This document shows positions 1 through 8,681 of a DNA stretch of 64,000 nt, in pieces. The first letter of the stretch is position 1, and every line of letters begins with the position of its first letter. Source of the DNA: AP-15 sp963774345 (lineage in GTDB: Bacteria; Pseudomonadota; Alphaproteobacteria; ATCC43930; CGMCC-115725); assembly GCA_963774345.1 (NCBI GenBank), contig CAVZFB010000065.1:62001-126000 (forward strand), read 5' to 3'. The position numbers and the translations under genes are program-made. The notes beneath the pieces were generated by a model, which saw only the letters and a list, made by a program, of their open reading frames with translations, was not told the origin of the DNA and ran no database searches.

Positions 1-391
1 CGACCGCGACCCCGGCCAATGCCTCGCGCTCGCGCAAGGGGATTCCGAGCTTCTCGTAGGTGCGCAGCAGCTCGGGATCGACTTCGTCCAATGATTTCGG
101 GCCGGCGTTCTGCTTCGGCGCGGAGTAATAGGTGGCCGCCTGATAGTCGATCGGCGCCAGATTGAGCTTGGCCCAATTGGGCGGCGTCATCTTTTCCCAG
201 GCGCGAAACGCCGCGAGCCGCCATTCGAGCAGCCATTCGGGTTCGCTCTTTTTGGCCGAGATGAAGCGAACCGTTTCCTCGCTGAGGCCGGGCGGCGCCT
301 CGTCGGCTTCGATATCGGTGACAAAGCCGTATTTGTAGCCCTCTTGTGACAGCGAGCGGACGGTGCCGATTGTGTCGATCGAAGCAGTCAT
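1..391 (-). CDS. sufB: Fe-S cluster assembly protein SufB, N-terminal part
   Basis: The reverse strand opens with ATG at 391 and runs off the left edge, giving about 130 residues of the N-terminus. The reading GYKYGFVTDIEAD near residue 18, the WLLEWRL segment near 53 and YYSAPKQN near 88 are typical of SufB, the scaffold subunit of the SufBCD complex that builds Fe-S clusters in the cytoplasm. The gene lies 18 bp downstream of an Rrf2 regulator on the same strand, the usual first-gene arrangement of an alphaproteobacterial suf operon. The rest of the operon is outside the window. Confidence 0.93.
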   Translation of the reverse strand, partial: MTASIDTIGTVRSLSQEGYKYGFVTDIEADEAPPGLSEETVRFISAKKSEPEWLLEWRLAAFRAWEKMTPPNWAKLNLAPIDYQAATYYSAPKQNAGPKSLDEVDPELLRTYEKLGIPLREREALAGVAV

Positions 392-409
392 ATGGATTAT
401 CTGAGCTCG

Positions 410-862
410 TCAGTTTGTGGCGGCGTGGACCGTTGCGGTAGGGCGGCGCGGCACAAACGCGGACGGCGTGATCATCGCGTCGAGCGAAACCGCGGCCAGA
501 GCCTGCTCGACGGCACGGTTGATCGCCGTCCAGTGCGGCCGGGTCGGGCAATAATTGGTGCGCGCGCATTCGGCGACATGGACCGAGCATTGGGTCAGGC
601 CGATATCGCCGTCGATCGCGGCGACCACCTCGGCGACCGAGATCGCCGATGCCCGGCGCGCCAGGCGATAGCCGCCGGCCGCCCCGCGCGTCGCCGTTAC
701 CAGCCGGGCATGGGCCAGCGCTTTCAGGATCTTGGCGACGGTCGCCCGCGGCAGCCGGGTCTCGTCGGCGATGGCCGCGGCGGTCTGCTGCCGATCGGCA
801 TCGGCCGCCAGATGAGTGGCGACGATGACGCCGTAATCGGCGAGCTTGCTGAGGATGATCAT
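410..862 (-). CDS. Rrf2-family SUF system regulator
   Basis: A 150-residue Rrf2/IscR-like transcription factor. The N-terminal winged helix (residues 1-65, with LPRATVAKILKAL as recognition region) is followed by a loop with three cysteines (LTQCSVHVAEC and NYC near residues 90-106) that in this family binds an Fe-S cluster. It is the first gene before sufB on the same strand, so it probably senses Fe-S status and controls the suf operon and itself. The start ATG at 862 lies about 40 bp from a perfect palindrome (903-919). The family (SUF regulator, IscR-like) is clear; the exact ligand is inferred. Confidence 0.9.
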   Translation of the reverse strand: MIILSKLADYGVIVATHLAADADRQQTAAAIADETRLPRATVAKILKALAHARLVTATRGAAGGYRLARRASAISVAEVVAAIDGDIGLTQCSVHVAECARTNYCPTRPHWTAINRAVEQALAAVSLDAMITPSAFVPRRPTATVHAATN

Positions 863-902
863 CGCTTTCGAGCTGCCCGATAATGGCCAAACAAACCTAA
901 TT

Positions 903-919
903 CGGACCGAATTGGTCCG
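903..919. promoter_or_regulatory. Perfect palindrome, probable operator of the Rrf2/suf promoter
   Basis: CGGACC-GAATT-GGTCCG is a perfect 6-5-6 inverted repeat about 40 bp upstream of the Rrf2 regulator, overlapping where its promoter should lie. IscR/Rrf2 proteins bind dyads of this size, so autoregulation is the simplest reading. Binding itself is inferred. Confidence 0.6.
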
Positions 920-1064
920 CTATAAATTGTCGTTTACGAGGCCTGGGTCAAGCCCGTTGCACGGCGAGTGTCCAGGGAGGAAATGCCGAGCGCTTGCGGG
1001 CCCTGACGAGCAATGCCATTTCTCTATCAGGCCCGGCAAATGCCTCAACATTCCCGTTTCGGAT

Positions 1065-1745
1065 ATGAAGCTGCTCGTCGTTGAAGACGATCGTGAAACC
1101 GCCGCCTACCTGGTCAAAGGTCTCGGCGAGAGCGGCTATACGGTTGATCGCGCCGGCGACGGGCGCGACGGGCTGTTCATGGCTTGCTCGGGCGGCTACG
1201 ACGCGATCGTGCTCGACCGCATGCTGCCGGAAATGGATGGGTTGGCGTTGTTGGGAGCTTTGCGCGCCGCCGAAATTCGCACCCCGGCATTGATACTGAG
1301 CGCGCTCGGCAGTGTCGACGACCGCGTCAAAGGGTTGCGCGCCGGCGGCGACGACTATTTGGTCAAGCCGTTCGCCTTCAGCGAACTCTTGGCTCGGATC
1401 GAGGCGCTGTTACGGCGGGGCTCGGCGGCGACGGCGACGACGACGACGTTGCGGGTGGCCGATCTCGAGCTCGACTTGTTGACCCGGACCGTCAAACGCG
1501 ACGGCCAGGGGCTCGAACTGTTGCCGCGGGAATTCCGGCTGCTCGAATATCTGATGCGCAACGCCGGCCATGTCGTGACCCGAACGATGCTGCTCGAACA
1601 TGTCTGGGACTATCATTTCGACCCGCAGACCAATGTGATCGACGTCCATGTGAGCCGGCTGCGTCAAAAGATCGACAAGAACTTCGAGCGGCCGCTGCTG
1701 CACACGGTTCGCGGCGCCGGCTACTGCCTGCGCCTGGCGGAATAG
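1065..1745 (+). CDS. OmpR/PhoB-family response regulator
   Basis: 226 residues. The receiver domain (1-115) has the acidic pair E7/D8/D9, phosphoacceptor D51 in VLDRMLP, and the conserved Lys in LVKPF near 101. A winged-helix DNA-binding domain follows (about 128-225, with ELLPREFRLLEYL and VIDVHVSRLRQKID). The chosen start (ATG 1065, MKLLVVEDD) is the family's usual one; the frame is open further upstream but that part has no family resemblance. The histidine kinase begins 17 bp after the stop, so the two form a two-component operon. The signal sensed is not visible. Confidence 0.92.
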   Translation: MKLLVVEDDRETAAYLVKGLGESGYTVDRAGDGRDGLFMACSGGYDAIVLDRMLPEMDGLALLGALRAAEIRTPALILSALGSVDDRVKGLRAGGDDYLVKPFAFSELLARIEALLRRGSAATATTTTLRVADLELDLLTRTVKRDGQGLELLPREFRLLEYLMRNAGHVVTRTMLLEHVWDYHFDPQTNVIDVHVSRLRQKIDKNFERPLLHTVRGAGYCLRLAE

Positions 1746-1762
1746 TTGCGCGCTCGGCCGGG

Positions 1763-3196
1763 ATGGTCGCCGAAAAGCTGTCCCTTTCCGCCGCGCGATC
1801 ATGGTCCTGGCCGCGCCGGCTTCCGGCGAACCTGCGGCGGCTGGTGCGCACCCACGCGGTTCGTCTCGCCGCACTTTATTTCCTGGTGTTTGCCGCCTCG
1901 GTGCTGGGTGTCTTGCTGTTCGTCTATTGGACGAGCGCCAATTTCGTCGAGCGCCAGACCGAGGCGACGCTCGACGCCGAGATCAACGGGCTGGCCGAGC
2001 AATACGACCAGCGCGGGCTGAGCGGGCTGGTGCAGATCGTCGCCGCGCGCAGCGCCGGCGACCGCGGCGACGCGATGCTGTATCTGGTCACCGATCCTGA
2101 TGGGCGGCCGCTCGCCGGCAACATCGCGGGCTGGCCCTTGGGTGTGCCGGCGCGGACCGGATGGCTGTCGTTCACGATCGAGGCGAGGGTCAAAGGCCAT
2201 CTCGAGACCCACCCGGCACGCGGCAGCCTGATCATCATCCCCGGCGGGTACCGCCTGCTGGTCGGCCGCGACATCAGCGACGCGGCGGCGTTCCGCGATC
2301 GGGTCAAGATGACCTTGCTGTGGTCCGGATTGGTGGCGCTCGGTGTCGGTCTGCTGGGCGGTGCTGCGATGAGCCGCAACCTGTTGCGCCGGGTCGAGTT
2401 GGTGAACCGCACCAGCGAGCGGGTCATGGCGGGGAATCTATCCGATCGCGTGCCGCTCGGTGGCACTGGCGACGAGTTCGATCAGCTCGCCGCCAATCTC
2501 AACCGCATGCTCGATCAGATCGAGCGGCTGATGACCGCCATGCGCGAAGTCACCGACGATGTCGCCCACGATCTTAAGACGCCGCTGGCACGGTTGCGCG
2601 CTCGGCTCGAACTGGCATTGATCGGGCCGCAGGACGCCGCCGGCCAGAGTGAAGCGATCCGAGCCGCGATCGATGAGGCGGACCGGCTGCTGGCGACCTT
2701 CAACGCGTTGCTCGGCATCGCCGAAGCCGAGGCCGGGCGCGATCAGGCCGGGCCGCTGGATCTTTCGGAAGTCGTCCGCTCGGCGGCGGAATTTTACGAG
2801 CCGGTCGCCGAGCAAAAGGGCTTTGCAATGTCGGTTGTAGTCGAGCCTGGTATCAGGATCCGTGGCGATCGGCATCTGCTGTCGCAGACACTCGCCAATC
2901 TGCTCGACAACGCCCTTAAATATGCGGGCGGTGGCGATCTCCTGATTACCGTCTTTCGTGAGGAGGCGCGCGCCGTTCTTGAAGTCGCCGATCGCGGACC
3001 AGGGATTCCCGAGGCGCATCGCGAGACGGTGTTCGACCGCTTTGTCCGCTTAGAGCCCAGCCGCAGTACACCGGGAAACGGGCTCGGCCTTAGCCTGGTG
3101 CGTGCGGTCGCGCACCGCCACCATGGCGCCGTGGCGCTCGCCGATAATCGGCCCGGTCTGCGAGTCCGGCTCGAATTCCCCGCGCTGCCCGCCTGA
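1763..3196 (+). CDS. Two-component sensor histidine kinase
   Basis: 477 residues. A transmembrane helix at about 35-56 and a second at about 183-203 flank a periplasmic sensor region of roughly 125 residues. HAMP follows (about 204-256), then the dimerisation box with H269 in DDVAHDLKTPLARL, and the HATPase domain with N-box LANLLDNALKYA, G1 ADRGPGIP, F-box FDRFVRLE and G2 GNGLGLSL. All catalytic boxes are intact. It is the partner of the response regulator just upstream. The HDLKTPL H-box resembles QseC/TctE-type kinases, but the ligand is unknown. ATG 1763 was chosen because it follows the regulator stop directly; the frame is open further upstream. Confidence 0.92.
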   Translation: MVAEKLSLSAARSWSWPRRLPANLRRLVRTHAVRLAALYFLVFAASVLGVLLFVYWTSANFVERQTEATLDAEINGLAEQYDQRGLSGLVQIVAARSAGDRGDAMLYLVTDPDGRPLAGNIAGWPLGVPARTGWLSFTIEARVKGHLETHPARGSLIIIPGGYRLLVGRDISDAAAFRDRVKMTLLWSGLVALGVGLLGGAAMSRNLLRRVELVNRTSERVMAGNLSDRVPLGGTGDEFDQLAANLNRMLDQIERLMTAMREVTDDVAHDLKTPLARLRARLELALIGPQDAAGQSEAIRAAIDEADRLLATFNALLGIAEAEAGRDQAGPLDLSEVVRSAAEFYEPVAEQKGFAMSVVVEPGIRIRGDRHLLSQTLANLLDNALKYAGGGDLLITVFREEARAVLEVADRGPGIPEAHRETVFDRFVRLEPSRSTPGNGLGLSLVRAVAHRHHGAVALADNRPGLRVRLEFPALPA

Positions 3197-3197
3197 A

Positions 3198-3392
3198 CTA
3201 TTCGTCCGTCGTGTCGGCGGTGCCGTCGTTCTGCCGGTCGCGGTCTTCGATGCGCCGCGCGGTTTCCACCATCATTTCGCGCAGCTCATGCTGATCGAGC
3301 CCGGCGCTGCGCAGCACAGGCTCCATCACCGCGTCTGCGAGCAGATCGTCGAGGCTCGGCCGGTAGCGGCAGCAATCGAGACGCTCGTCCAT
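3198..3392 (-). CDS. Small conserved hypothetical protein (64 aa)
   Basis: A short acidic protein, converging on the kinase gene with only one base between the two stops. It has no signal peptide or membrane segment; the middle (SLDDLLADAVMEPVLRSAGL) is likely two short helices. Proteins of this look occur in alphaproteobacteria, but I know no function. Support comes from a start with a normal spacing and protein-like composition; no decisive motif is present. Confidence 0.55.
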   Translation of the reverse strand: MDERLDCCRYRPSLDDLLADAVMEPVLRSAGLDQHELREMMVETARRIEDRDRQNDGTADTTDE

Positions 3393-3564
3393 GAGACCCT
3401 CCGTGTTCCTCTATTCTATGCACCATCAACGGAAAGCATGACCGCTTTATGTCCTTGGATCGGAAATTTCGCGGCATTAGTCCGTATCTTCGCCTTTTTT
3501 CCCGCAGCGATAGAGCGGCGGGCAGACGGCTGGGGCTGCCGACGCTAGAGTCTGCCGATGGCTA

Positions 3565-4050
3565 TCATTGTAGGTCCACGAATACGCTCGGCGGATAGTA
3601 GGGATTGTAAACGGTGACTGGGAACAGCACGATCCGTCCAGGACCATGCGGAACATCGGCCGCGGATGCTGACGAAGAGGCGCTCTGTTGAAGGGTGCGG
3701 CCTTCTGATGCTTGAACGATCGCGGTCGGGGCTACCGGTACCGGCGATTGCGCTGTCGCGGCGTAGGCTTGGCGCGGTGTATATCCGTGCGCAGTCATAC
3801 AATCACCATACAATGAGCTCCTGTCAGCCTCCGTGGCCAAGGCCGAGACGAGGGTTGCCGCTACTATGAAGCCGATGCGGCCTTGGGCGTAGCTTCCCCC
3901 CGGACTCAATGCCCGGGCCTGCGCTTCGCAGGTATATTTGTCGGCGCTAAACTCGGCCTGTGTCGCACCAGGTTTATCCCAAACGACGGGTGCGCAGGCG
4001 GCAGCAGATAACACAACCGTCATCACAGTGCTTCGAATCAAGATCGGCAC
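3565..4050 (-). CDS. Putative lipoprotein (161 aa)
   Basis: Starts at GTG 4050 with a short basic end and hydrophobic stretch ending in LSAAAC, a lipobox whose Cys19 would be lipidated after signal peptidase II cleavage. The mature part contains a paired-Cys pattern (KYTCEAQA and YGDCMTAHGY), with a small hydrophobic segment (GFIVAATLVSALA) between, as in small outer-membrane or periplasmic lipoproteins. An alternative start is ATG 4023. The function is not recognised. The gene stands alone between convergent and tandem neighbours. Confidence 0.7.
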   Translation of the reverse strand: MPILIRSTVMTVVLSAAACAPVVWDKPGATQAEFSADKYTCEAQARALSPGGSYAQGRIGFIVAATLVSALATEADRSSLYGDCMTAHGYTPRQAYAATAQSPVPVAPTAIVQASEGRTLQQSASSSASAADVPHGPGRIVLFPVTVYNPYYPPSVFVDLQ

Positions 4051-4176
4051 GCGTTCGCTCCCGGTGTCGTGGAAAATCGGCGAACGAGGATTACATCCCC
4101 ATCACCCTGCTCTCATTGCGCGGGAGGAAAATTGACAATTCGTGAAGGAAGCAGCCCTCGGACGGGCCAATGATGA

Positions 4177-5022
4177 TTAAGCCGGGAGGTCGCCGTAAGT
4201 GAAAAGGCTGATGCCCAGGCTCGTGATGCGTTCACGAACCGCGGGGCTCAACAGCACCGCCAGCTCGTCGCGGTGTCGGTAGCCCGGCATCGCCGCGGCC
4301 AACTGTGGGGTCCGCTCGGTCGCCGGATGAAAATAAATCTCGCTGTCGCCATCGGGCAGGCATGGGAGCAGGCGCAATACCCGCTCTTCGATCATACCGC
4401 CGCTCCAGGCGAGGCCGAAGACATGGTCGTTGACGCGCAATCCCGCCAACCGCAAGCGCCGCCGTAATCTCTCGACCCATGGCCGGTAGAGCGGGGTTGG
4501 ATAGCGCTCCTGCGGGAAAGCGCGGCGCAGCGCCGCAACCGGTTCGGCCGGGACGCGCACCGCCTTCATGCCATAGTCGCGGCCGATTTCGATGATCAGC
4601 CCGGCGACGCTTGGGTGAAGGTGCATGTGCTTGTGGGCGTTGACGTGGTCGAGCGGCAGGCCGGTAGCCCGAAAGGCCTCGAATTGCGAGAAGATTTCGC
4701 GCGCCAGCTGATCCCGCACTTTTGGCAGAAAGAAGAACCGGATGCCGGCGCGGACCAAATTGCGGTCGAATTCGCCATCGCCGCCGACCAGCGCCGCGAC
4801 CTCGGCGGTGGGCAATACCGGACGGCCATCGACCAGGACGAGATGCAGCCCGACGCGCAGTCCAGGCAACAGCCGGGCACGCGCCACCGCATCCGCCGCT
4901 GCCGGCGCACCGACCATCAAGCTCGCGGTCGACAGGATCCCGTGCCGATGCGCCTCCTCGACAGCTTCATTGACGGCCGGGTCGAGCCCGAAATCGTCGG
5001 CGCAGACGATCAGCCGCCTCAG
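4177..5022 (-). CDS. hpnK: Hopanoid biosynthesis protein HpnK (YdjC-like deacetylase fold)
   Basis: YdjC/ChbG-type carbohydrate deacetylase family, about 281 residues, last gene of the leftward hpnI-J-K operon. The metal site is visible: ADDFG near residue 8-12, then HVNAHKHMHLHP near 120. These residues are lost if translation starts at the first in-frame ATG (4920), so the start must be upstream. The only codon giving the family's usual beginning (x-R-R-L-I-V) is CTG at 5022-5020, which overlaps the hpnJ stop as CTGA. HpnK is associated with production of composite hopanoids such as bacteriohopanetetrol cyclitol ether, probably by deacetylating the amino-sugar head group. Confidence 0.85.
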   Translation of the reverse strand: MRRLIVCADDFGLDPAVNEAVEEAHRHGILSTASLMVGAPAAADAVARARLLPGLRVGLHLVLVDGRPVLPTAEVAALVGGDGEFDRNLVRAGIRFFFLPKVRDQLAREIFSQFEAFRATGLPLDHVNAHKHMHLHPSVAGLIIEIGRDYGMKAVRVPAEPVAALRRAFPQERYPTPLYRPWVERLRRRLRLAGLRVNDHVFGLAWSGGMIEERVLRLLPCLPDGDSEIYFHPATERTPQLAAAMPGYRHRDELAVLLSPAVRERITSLGISLFTYGDLPA

Positions 5023-6446
5023 CCTGCCATCTCCCGATGGCGTAGAAAGTGAAAGAACTCGACCCCTTCGCGCAAGCGGCGGCGCAGCATCTGCGGGCTC
5101 TTGAGCATCTCGGCAACCAATTCGGCGATCTTTTTGCGGCGGAAATAAAAGCGCTTATAAAAGGTCTCGAGCGACTGGAAGATTTCGGTATGCGAGAGAT
5201 GCGGGTAATGCAGCGGTGCGATCTGCACGCCCTGCTCGTCGATCAGTTCGGCATGGCCAATATCGAGCCAACCATTCTCGACCGCCTGACGATACAGATA
5301 GGTGCCGGGATAAGGGGCGGCTAAGGAAACCTGGATCGTGTGCGGATTGATCTCGCCGGCAAAGCGGATCGTTTCTTCGATCGTCTCCTTCGATTCCCCG
5401 GGCAGGCCGAGGATAAAGGTGCCGTGGATCGTGATCCCGAGCTCATGACAATCCTTAGTAAAGCGCCGGGCGATGTCGACCCGCATTCCTTTTTTGATGT
5501 TGTTGAGGATCTGCTGGTTGCCCGATTCATACCCCACCAACAACAGCCGCAGCCCGTTGTCGCGCAGCACCTCAAGGGTCGCGCGCGGCACGTTCGCCTT
5601 GGCGTTGCACGACCAGGTGACCCCGAGCTTGCCCAGCTCGCGCGCGATCGCCTCGGCGCGCGGTCGGTCGTCGGTAAAGGTGTCGTCGTCGAAAAAGAAC
5701 TCCTTGACCTGCGGAAACCAGCTTTTGGCGAGGCGGATCTCCTCGATCACGTGACCCACGCTGCGCACCCGATAGCGGTGCCCGCCGACGGTTTGCGGCC
5801 ACAGGCAAAAGGTGCATTTCGAGCGGCAGCCGCGTCCGGTGTAGAGCGACAGGTACGGGTGCAATAAATAGCCGATGAAATAATTTTCGATCCTAAGGTC
5901 ACGTTTGTAGACTTCGCTGACGAAAGGCAGCTGGTCCATGTCTTCGAGGATTGCGCGGTCGCGGTTATGGCTGATCGCACCACCCGGGGCGTGATAACTC
6001 AAGCCGTCGATCGCAGCCAAAGCCCGGCCCTCGGCGACCTCCTTGATCGTGAAATCGAACTCCTCGCGGGCGACGAAGTCGAGCGCCGCCGACGCCTTCA
6101 GACTGTCCTCGGGCTCGACCGCAACCTTGGCCCCGACCATGCCGATCTTCAGCCGTGGGTTCATCTCCTTGAGCGCCTCGGCGACCTTGACGTCGGAGGC
6201 GAAGGACGGGGTCGAGGTATGGAGCACCGCAAGCTCGTATTCGCTGGCGAGCGGCAATATGTCGGAGAGCTTCAACCGTGCCGGCGGGGCGTCGACGAGC
6301 CGGCTGCCTGGAACTAGCGCCGCGGGCTGGGCGAGCCAGGTCGGGTACCAGAACGACCGGATCTCGCGCCGCGCCTGATAGCGCGAGCCGGCGCCGCCGT
6401 CGAAACCGTCGAAGGACGGCGGATGCAGGAACAGTGTCTTCATCAT
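5019..6446 (-). CDS. hpnJ: Hopanoid biosynthesis radical SAM protein HpnJ
   Basis: 475 residues from ATG 6446 (a second ATG at 6443 is equally possible). The N-terminal half resembles a B12-binding-like domain. The radical SAM core begins at C207-xxx-C211-xx-C214 in GRGCRSKCTFC, which would hold the 4Fe-4S cluster. In known hopanoid producers HpnJ converts the bacteriohopanetetrol glucosamine head group to a cyclitol ether. The start overlaps the hpnI stop by one base (TGATG), and the stop overlaps the hpnK start, showing tight translational coupling. The frame is intact. Confidence 0.93.
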   Translation of the reverse strand: MMKTLFLHPPSFDGFDGGAGSRYQARREIRSFWYPTWLAQPAALVPGSRLVDAPPARLKLSDILPLASEYELAVLHTSTPSFASDVKVAEALKEMNPRLKIGMVGAKVAVEPEDSLKASAALDFVAREEFDFTIKEVAEGRALAAIDGLSYHAPGGAISHNRDRAILEDMDQLPFVSEVYKRDLRIENYFIGYLLHPYLSLYTGRGCRSKCTFCLWPQTVGGHRYRVRSVGHVIEEIRLAKSWFPQVKEFFFDDDTFTDDRPRAEAIARELGKLGVTWSCNAKANVPRATLEVLRDNGLRLLLVGYESGNQQILNNIKKGMRVDIARRFTKDCHELGITIHGTFILGLPGESKETIEETIRFAGEINPHTIQVSLAAPYPGTYLYRQAVENGWLDIGHAELIDEQGVQIAPLHYPHLSHTEIFQSLETFYKRFYFRRKKIAELVAEMLKSPQMLRRRLREGVEFFHFLRHREMAG

Positions 6447-7579
6447 CACACCTTGTCTCCGTCGGCTGTCATGCGGCCGCTCGACGCGACGCGGAAATGC
6501 TGGTCCCGCCAGAACACCGTCCGTGCGAAAAAGCTGGCAACGAACACCACAAAAGACAAGGCGTCCCGCGCCGGGAGCAGCGCCGGCCTGGCCGACCTCA
6601 GCCCGAGCGCGCGCGCCGTCACCCTCGCGCAAGCCCATCTGACCAAGTAGGTGATTGCCAGAAAGGTGAAGGAGGTCAAGCCAAATCCGGTGAATGCGGC
6701 GGCGAACACGGCGACCATCAGCGGATGGCTTACGATCGATCCGGCATAGGCCGCCGGGGCTACCCCGCGCACGGTGCGCGCCCAGCGCAGTTCATGGCGC
6801 CACAGCGCAACGAAAGAAGGTTCGGTCACCCTGGCCTCGACGACGTAGCGCGACAACACCACCGTGAGACCTGCGGAACGCACCGCGTCACCCAGCCGAT
6901 GATCGTCGGCCAGCTCGTCACGCACGCGGGCGAAGCCGCCGATGTGTTCGAGGGTCTCGCGGCGCAAGGCGATCGTCGCGCCAAAGCAGCCGCGTCCCAC
7001 CCCTAGCGCCTCACCGACAACAGCGCCGGGGAAGAACCCGAAATTGATGTGCATCGCTCCCAGCTCGGACCAGATGCCGCCGGTCGGGACGGCTTTGTAA
7101 AGACAGGTGACGATCCCGACGCGCGGATCGTTGAGCGGTGCCGTGACCGCGGCGAGATAGTCGCGATCGACCCGCATGTCACTGTCGGCGAGGACCAATA
7201 TGTCGTGGCGCGCTGTCGGCAGCATGTTTTCGAGGTTCGACACCTTGCCGTTGCCGCCGTGGATGCGGCGCTCGATCACCAGGGCGACGTCATCGCCAGG
7301 AAACTCGTGAACCAGCGCTTGAGCGACTTCGATCGCGCCGTCCTGCGGGTCGGTGACGCCGAGCACGATCTGGCGTGCCGGGTAATCCTGCTCGACGAAC
7401 GACCGCAGATTTTCGTAGAGGCCGGGCTCGGCGCCATGGAGCGGCTTCAAGATCGAGATCGCGGGCTGCTCGGTCGATATCGGCAATTTGCGTCGGGCGA
7501 AGCGCGTGACAGCCCATGCTGTACCGAACAGATACACCCAGCCCGGAAGCAGCAGCACGATGGCGAGCGCCGGGTTCAT
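6446..7579 (-). CDS. hpnI: Hopanoid biosynthesis glycosyltransferase HpnI
   Basis: 377 residues, family-2 glycosyltransferase anchored by an N-terminal membrane helix (about 3-20) and C-terminal hydrophobic segments (about 280-320). Visible motifs are ISILKPLHG near 43, LADSDMRVD (DxD-type nucleotide-sugar site) near 130, and LADDHRLGDAVR near 243. HpnI adds N-acetylglucosamine to bacteriohopanetetrol, and HpnK and HpnJ then process the product. It heads the hpnI-J-K operon and is divergent from ispH, with about 130 bp between the starts that should hold both promoters. Confidence 0.92.
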   Translation of the reverse strand: MNPALAIVLLLPGWVYLFGTAWAVTRFARRKLPISTEQPAISILKPLHGAEPGLYENLRSFVEQDYPARQIVLGVTDPQDGAIEVAQALVHEFPGDDVALVIERRIHGGNGKVSNLENMLPTARHDILVLADSDMRVDRDYLAAVTAPLNDPRVGIVTCLYKAVPTGGIWSELGAMHINFGFFPGAVVGEALGVGRGCFGATIALRRETLEHIGGFARVRDELADDHRLGDAVRSAGLTVVLSRYVVEARVTEPSFVALWRHELRWARTVRGVAPAAYAGSIVSHPLMVAVFAAAFTGFGLTSFTFLAITYLVRWACARVTARALGLRSARPALLPARDALSFVVFVASFFARTVFWRDQHFRVASSGRMTADGDKV

Positions 7580-7708
7580 GGCAAGCGCGTCACACCCGGT
7601 GAGGATTGCGCGTGAGATGCGAACGGAGTAGTGGCACGGATCAGGCGTTCACCTATATCCAGGCTGTCGCAGGCCGGCCTTGCTTGGGTGAGGCGACGAG
7701 GGGAGATC

Positions 7709-8643
7709 ATGCGGGTCGTACTAGCCCAACCGCGAGGATTTTGCGCCGGGGTCGAACGGGCGATCGAGATCGTCGAGCGGGCGCTCGAGAAATACGGCCC
7801 GCCGATCTATGTCCGTCATGAAATCGTGCACAACCGCCACGTCGTCGAGCGGCTGCGCGCCAAAGGGGCGCATTTCGTCGACGAGATCGACGAGGTGCCG
7901 CCAGGCAGCGTCACGATCTTCAGCGCCCACGGCGTCGCCAGCACGATCGAGGATCGGGCCGCCGCGCGCGGCCTGCCGGTCATCGACGCGACCTGCCCGC
8001 TCGTCTCCAAAGTCCATATCGAGGGCCAGCGCTACGCCAATCAGGGCCGCGAGATCATCCTGATCGGGCATGCCGGCCATCCCGAGATCGTCGGCACGAT
8101 GGGGCGGATCGTCGGCCGCGTGCATCTGATCTCGACGCCCGAGGAGGTCGCTGGGCTTCAAGTCACCGACCCCGACAAGCTTGCCTTTATCACCCAGACG
8201 ACGCTCAGCGTCGACGATACGCGCGCGGTGATCGAGGCGCTGAAGGCGCGCTTTCCGACGATCGTCGGCCCGGACACCAAGGACATCTGCTACGCGACGC
8301 AGAACCGCCAGCGGGCGGCGCGCGAACTGGCCAAGATCGTCGATGTCGTTCTGGTGGTCGGCGCGCCGAACAGCTCGAACTCGAACCGGCTGCGCGAGAT
8401 CGCCGCCGAAAGCGGCGTGCCGAGCTATCTGATCGAAGACGCCGCCGCGCTCGATCCCGCGCTGGCTCGAAGACGTCTCGGCGGTCGGCATCACGGCCGG
8501 CGCGTCGGCGCCCGGCCGAACTGGTCGAGGAGCTGATCGACCGGCTGCGCGACATCGCCGAAATCGAGCTCGCAGTGCTGCCGGGAGTTACCGAGAACGT
8601 GCGCTTCCGAATGCCGCCGCAGCTCGCCGAAGCCGCCGAATGA
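7709..8643 (+). CDS. ispH: 4-hydroxy-3-methylbut-2-enyl diphosphate reductase IspH (two frameshifts)
   Basis: Last step of the MEP isoprenoid pathway, making IPP and DMAPP, the precursors of squalene. ATG 7709 follows a GGGGAG ribosome site. The Fe-S cysteines are seen in GFCAGVERA, DATCPLVSK and DICYATQN. Near 8463 and 8512 single extra bases shift the frame. Reading through both gives the normal C-terminus (WLEDVSAVGITAGAS, then ELVEELIDRLRD) ending at TGA 8643. With the two extra bases ignored the protein has about 310 residues, normal for IspH. Both indels look like duplicated G. Its place between hpn genes suits supply of hopanoid precursor. Confidence 0.88.
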
Positions 8644-8681
8644 TGCCAGCTCGACATCCCACTTTGTAACGAGGGTCTACC

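Noticed and set aside
392..883. Plus-strand protein opposite the Rrf2 regulator
   Set aside because: Arg/Gly-rich antisense translation of a clear regulator gene; high GC makes such frames common throughout the window.
4177..4920. HpnK starting at ATG 4920
   Set aside because: This start removes the ADDFG metal-binding motif needed by the family.
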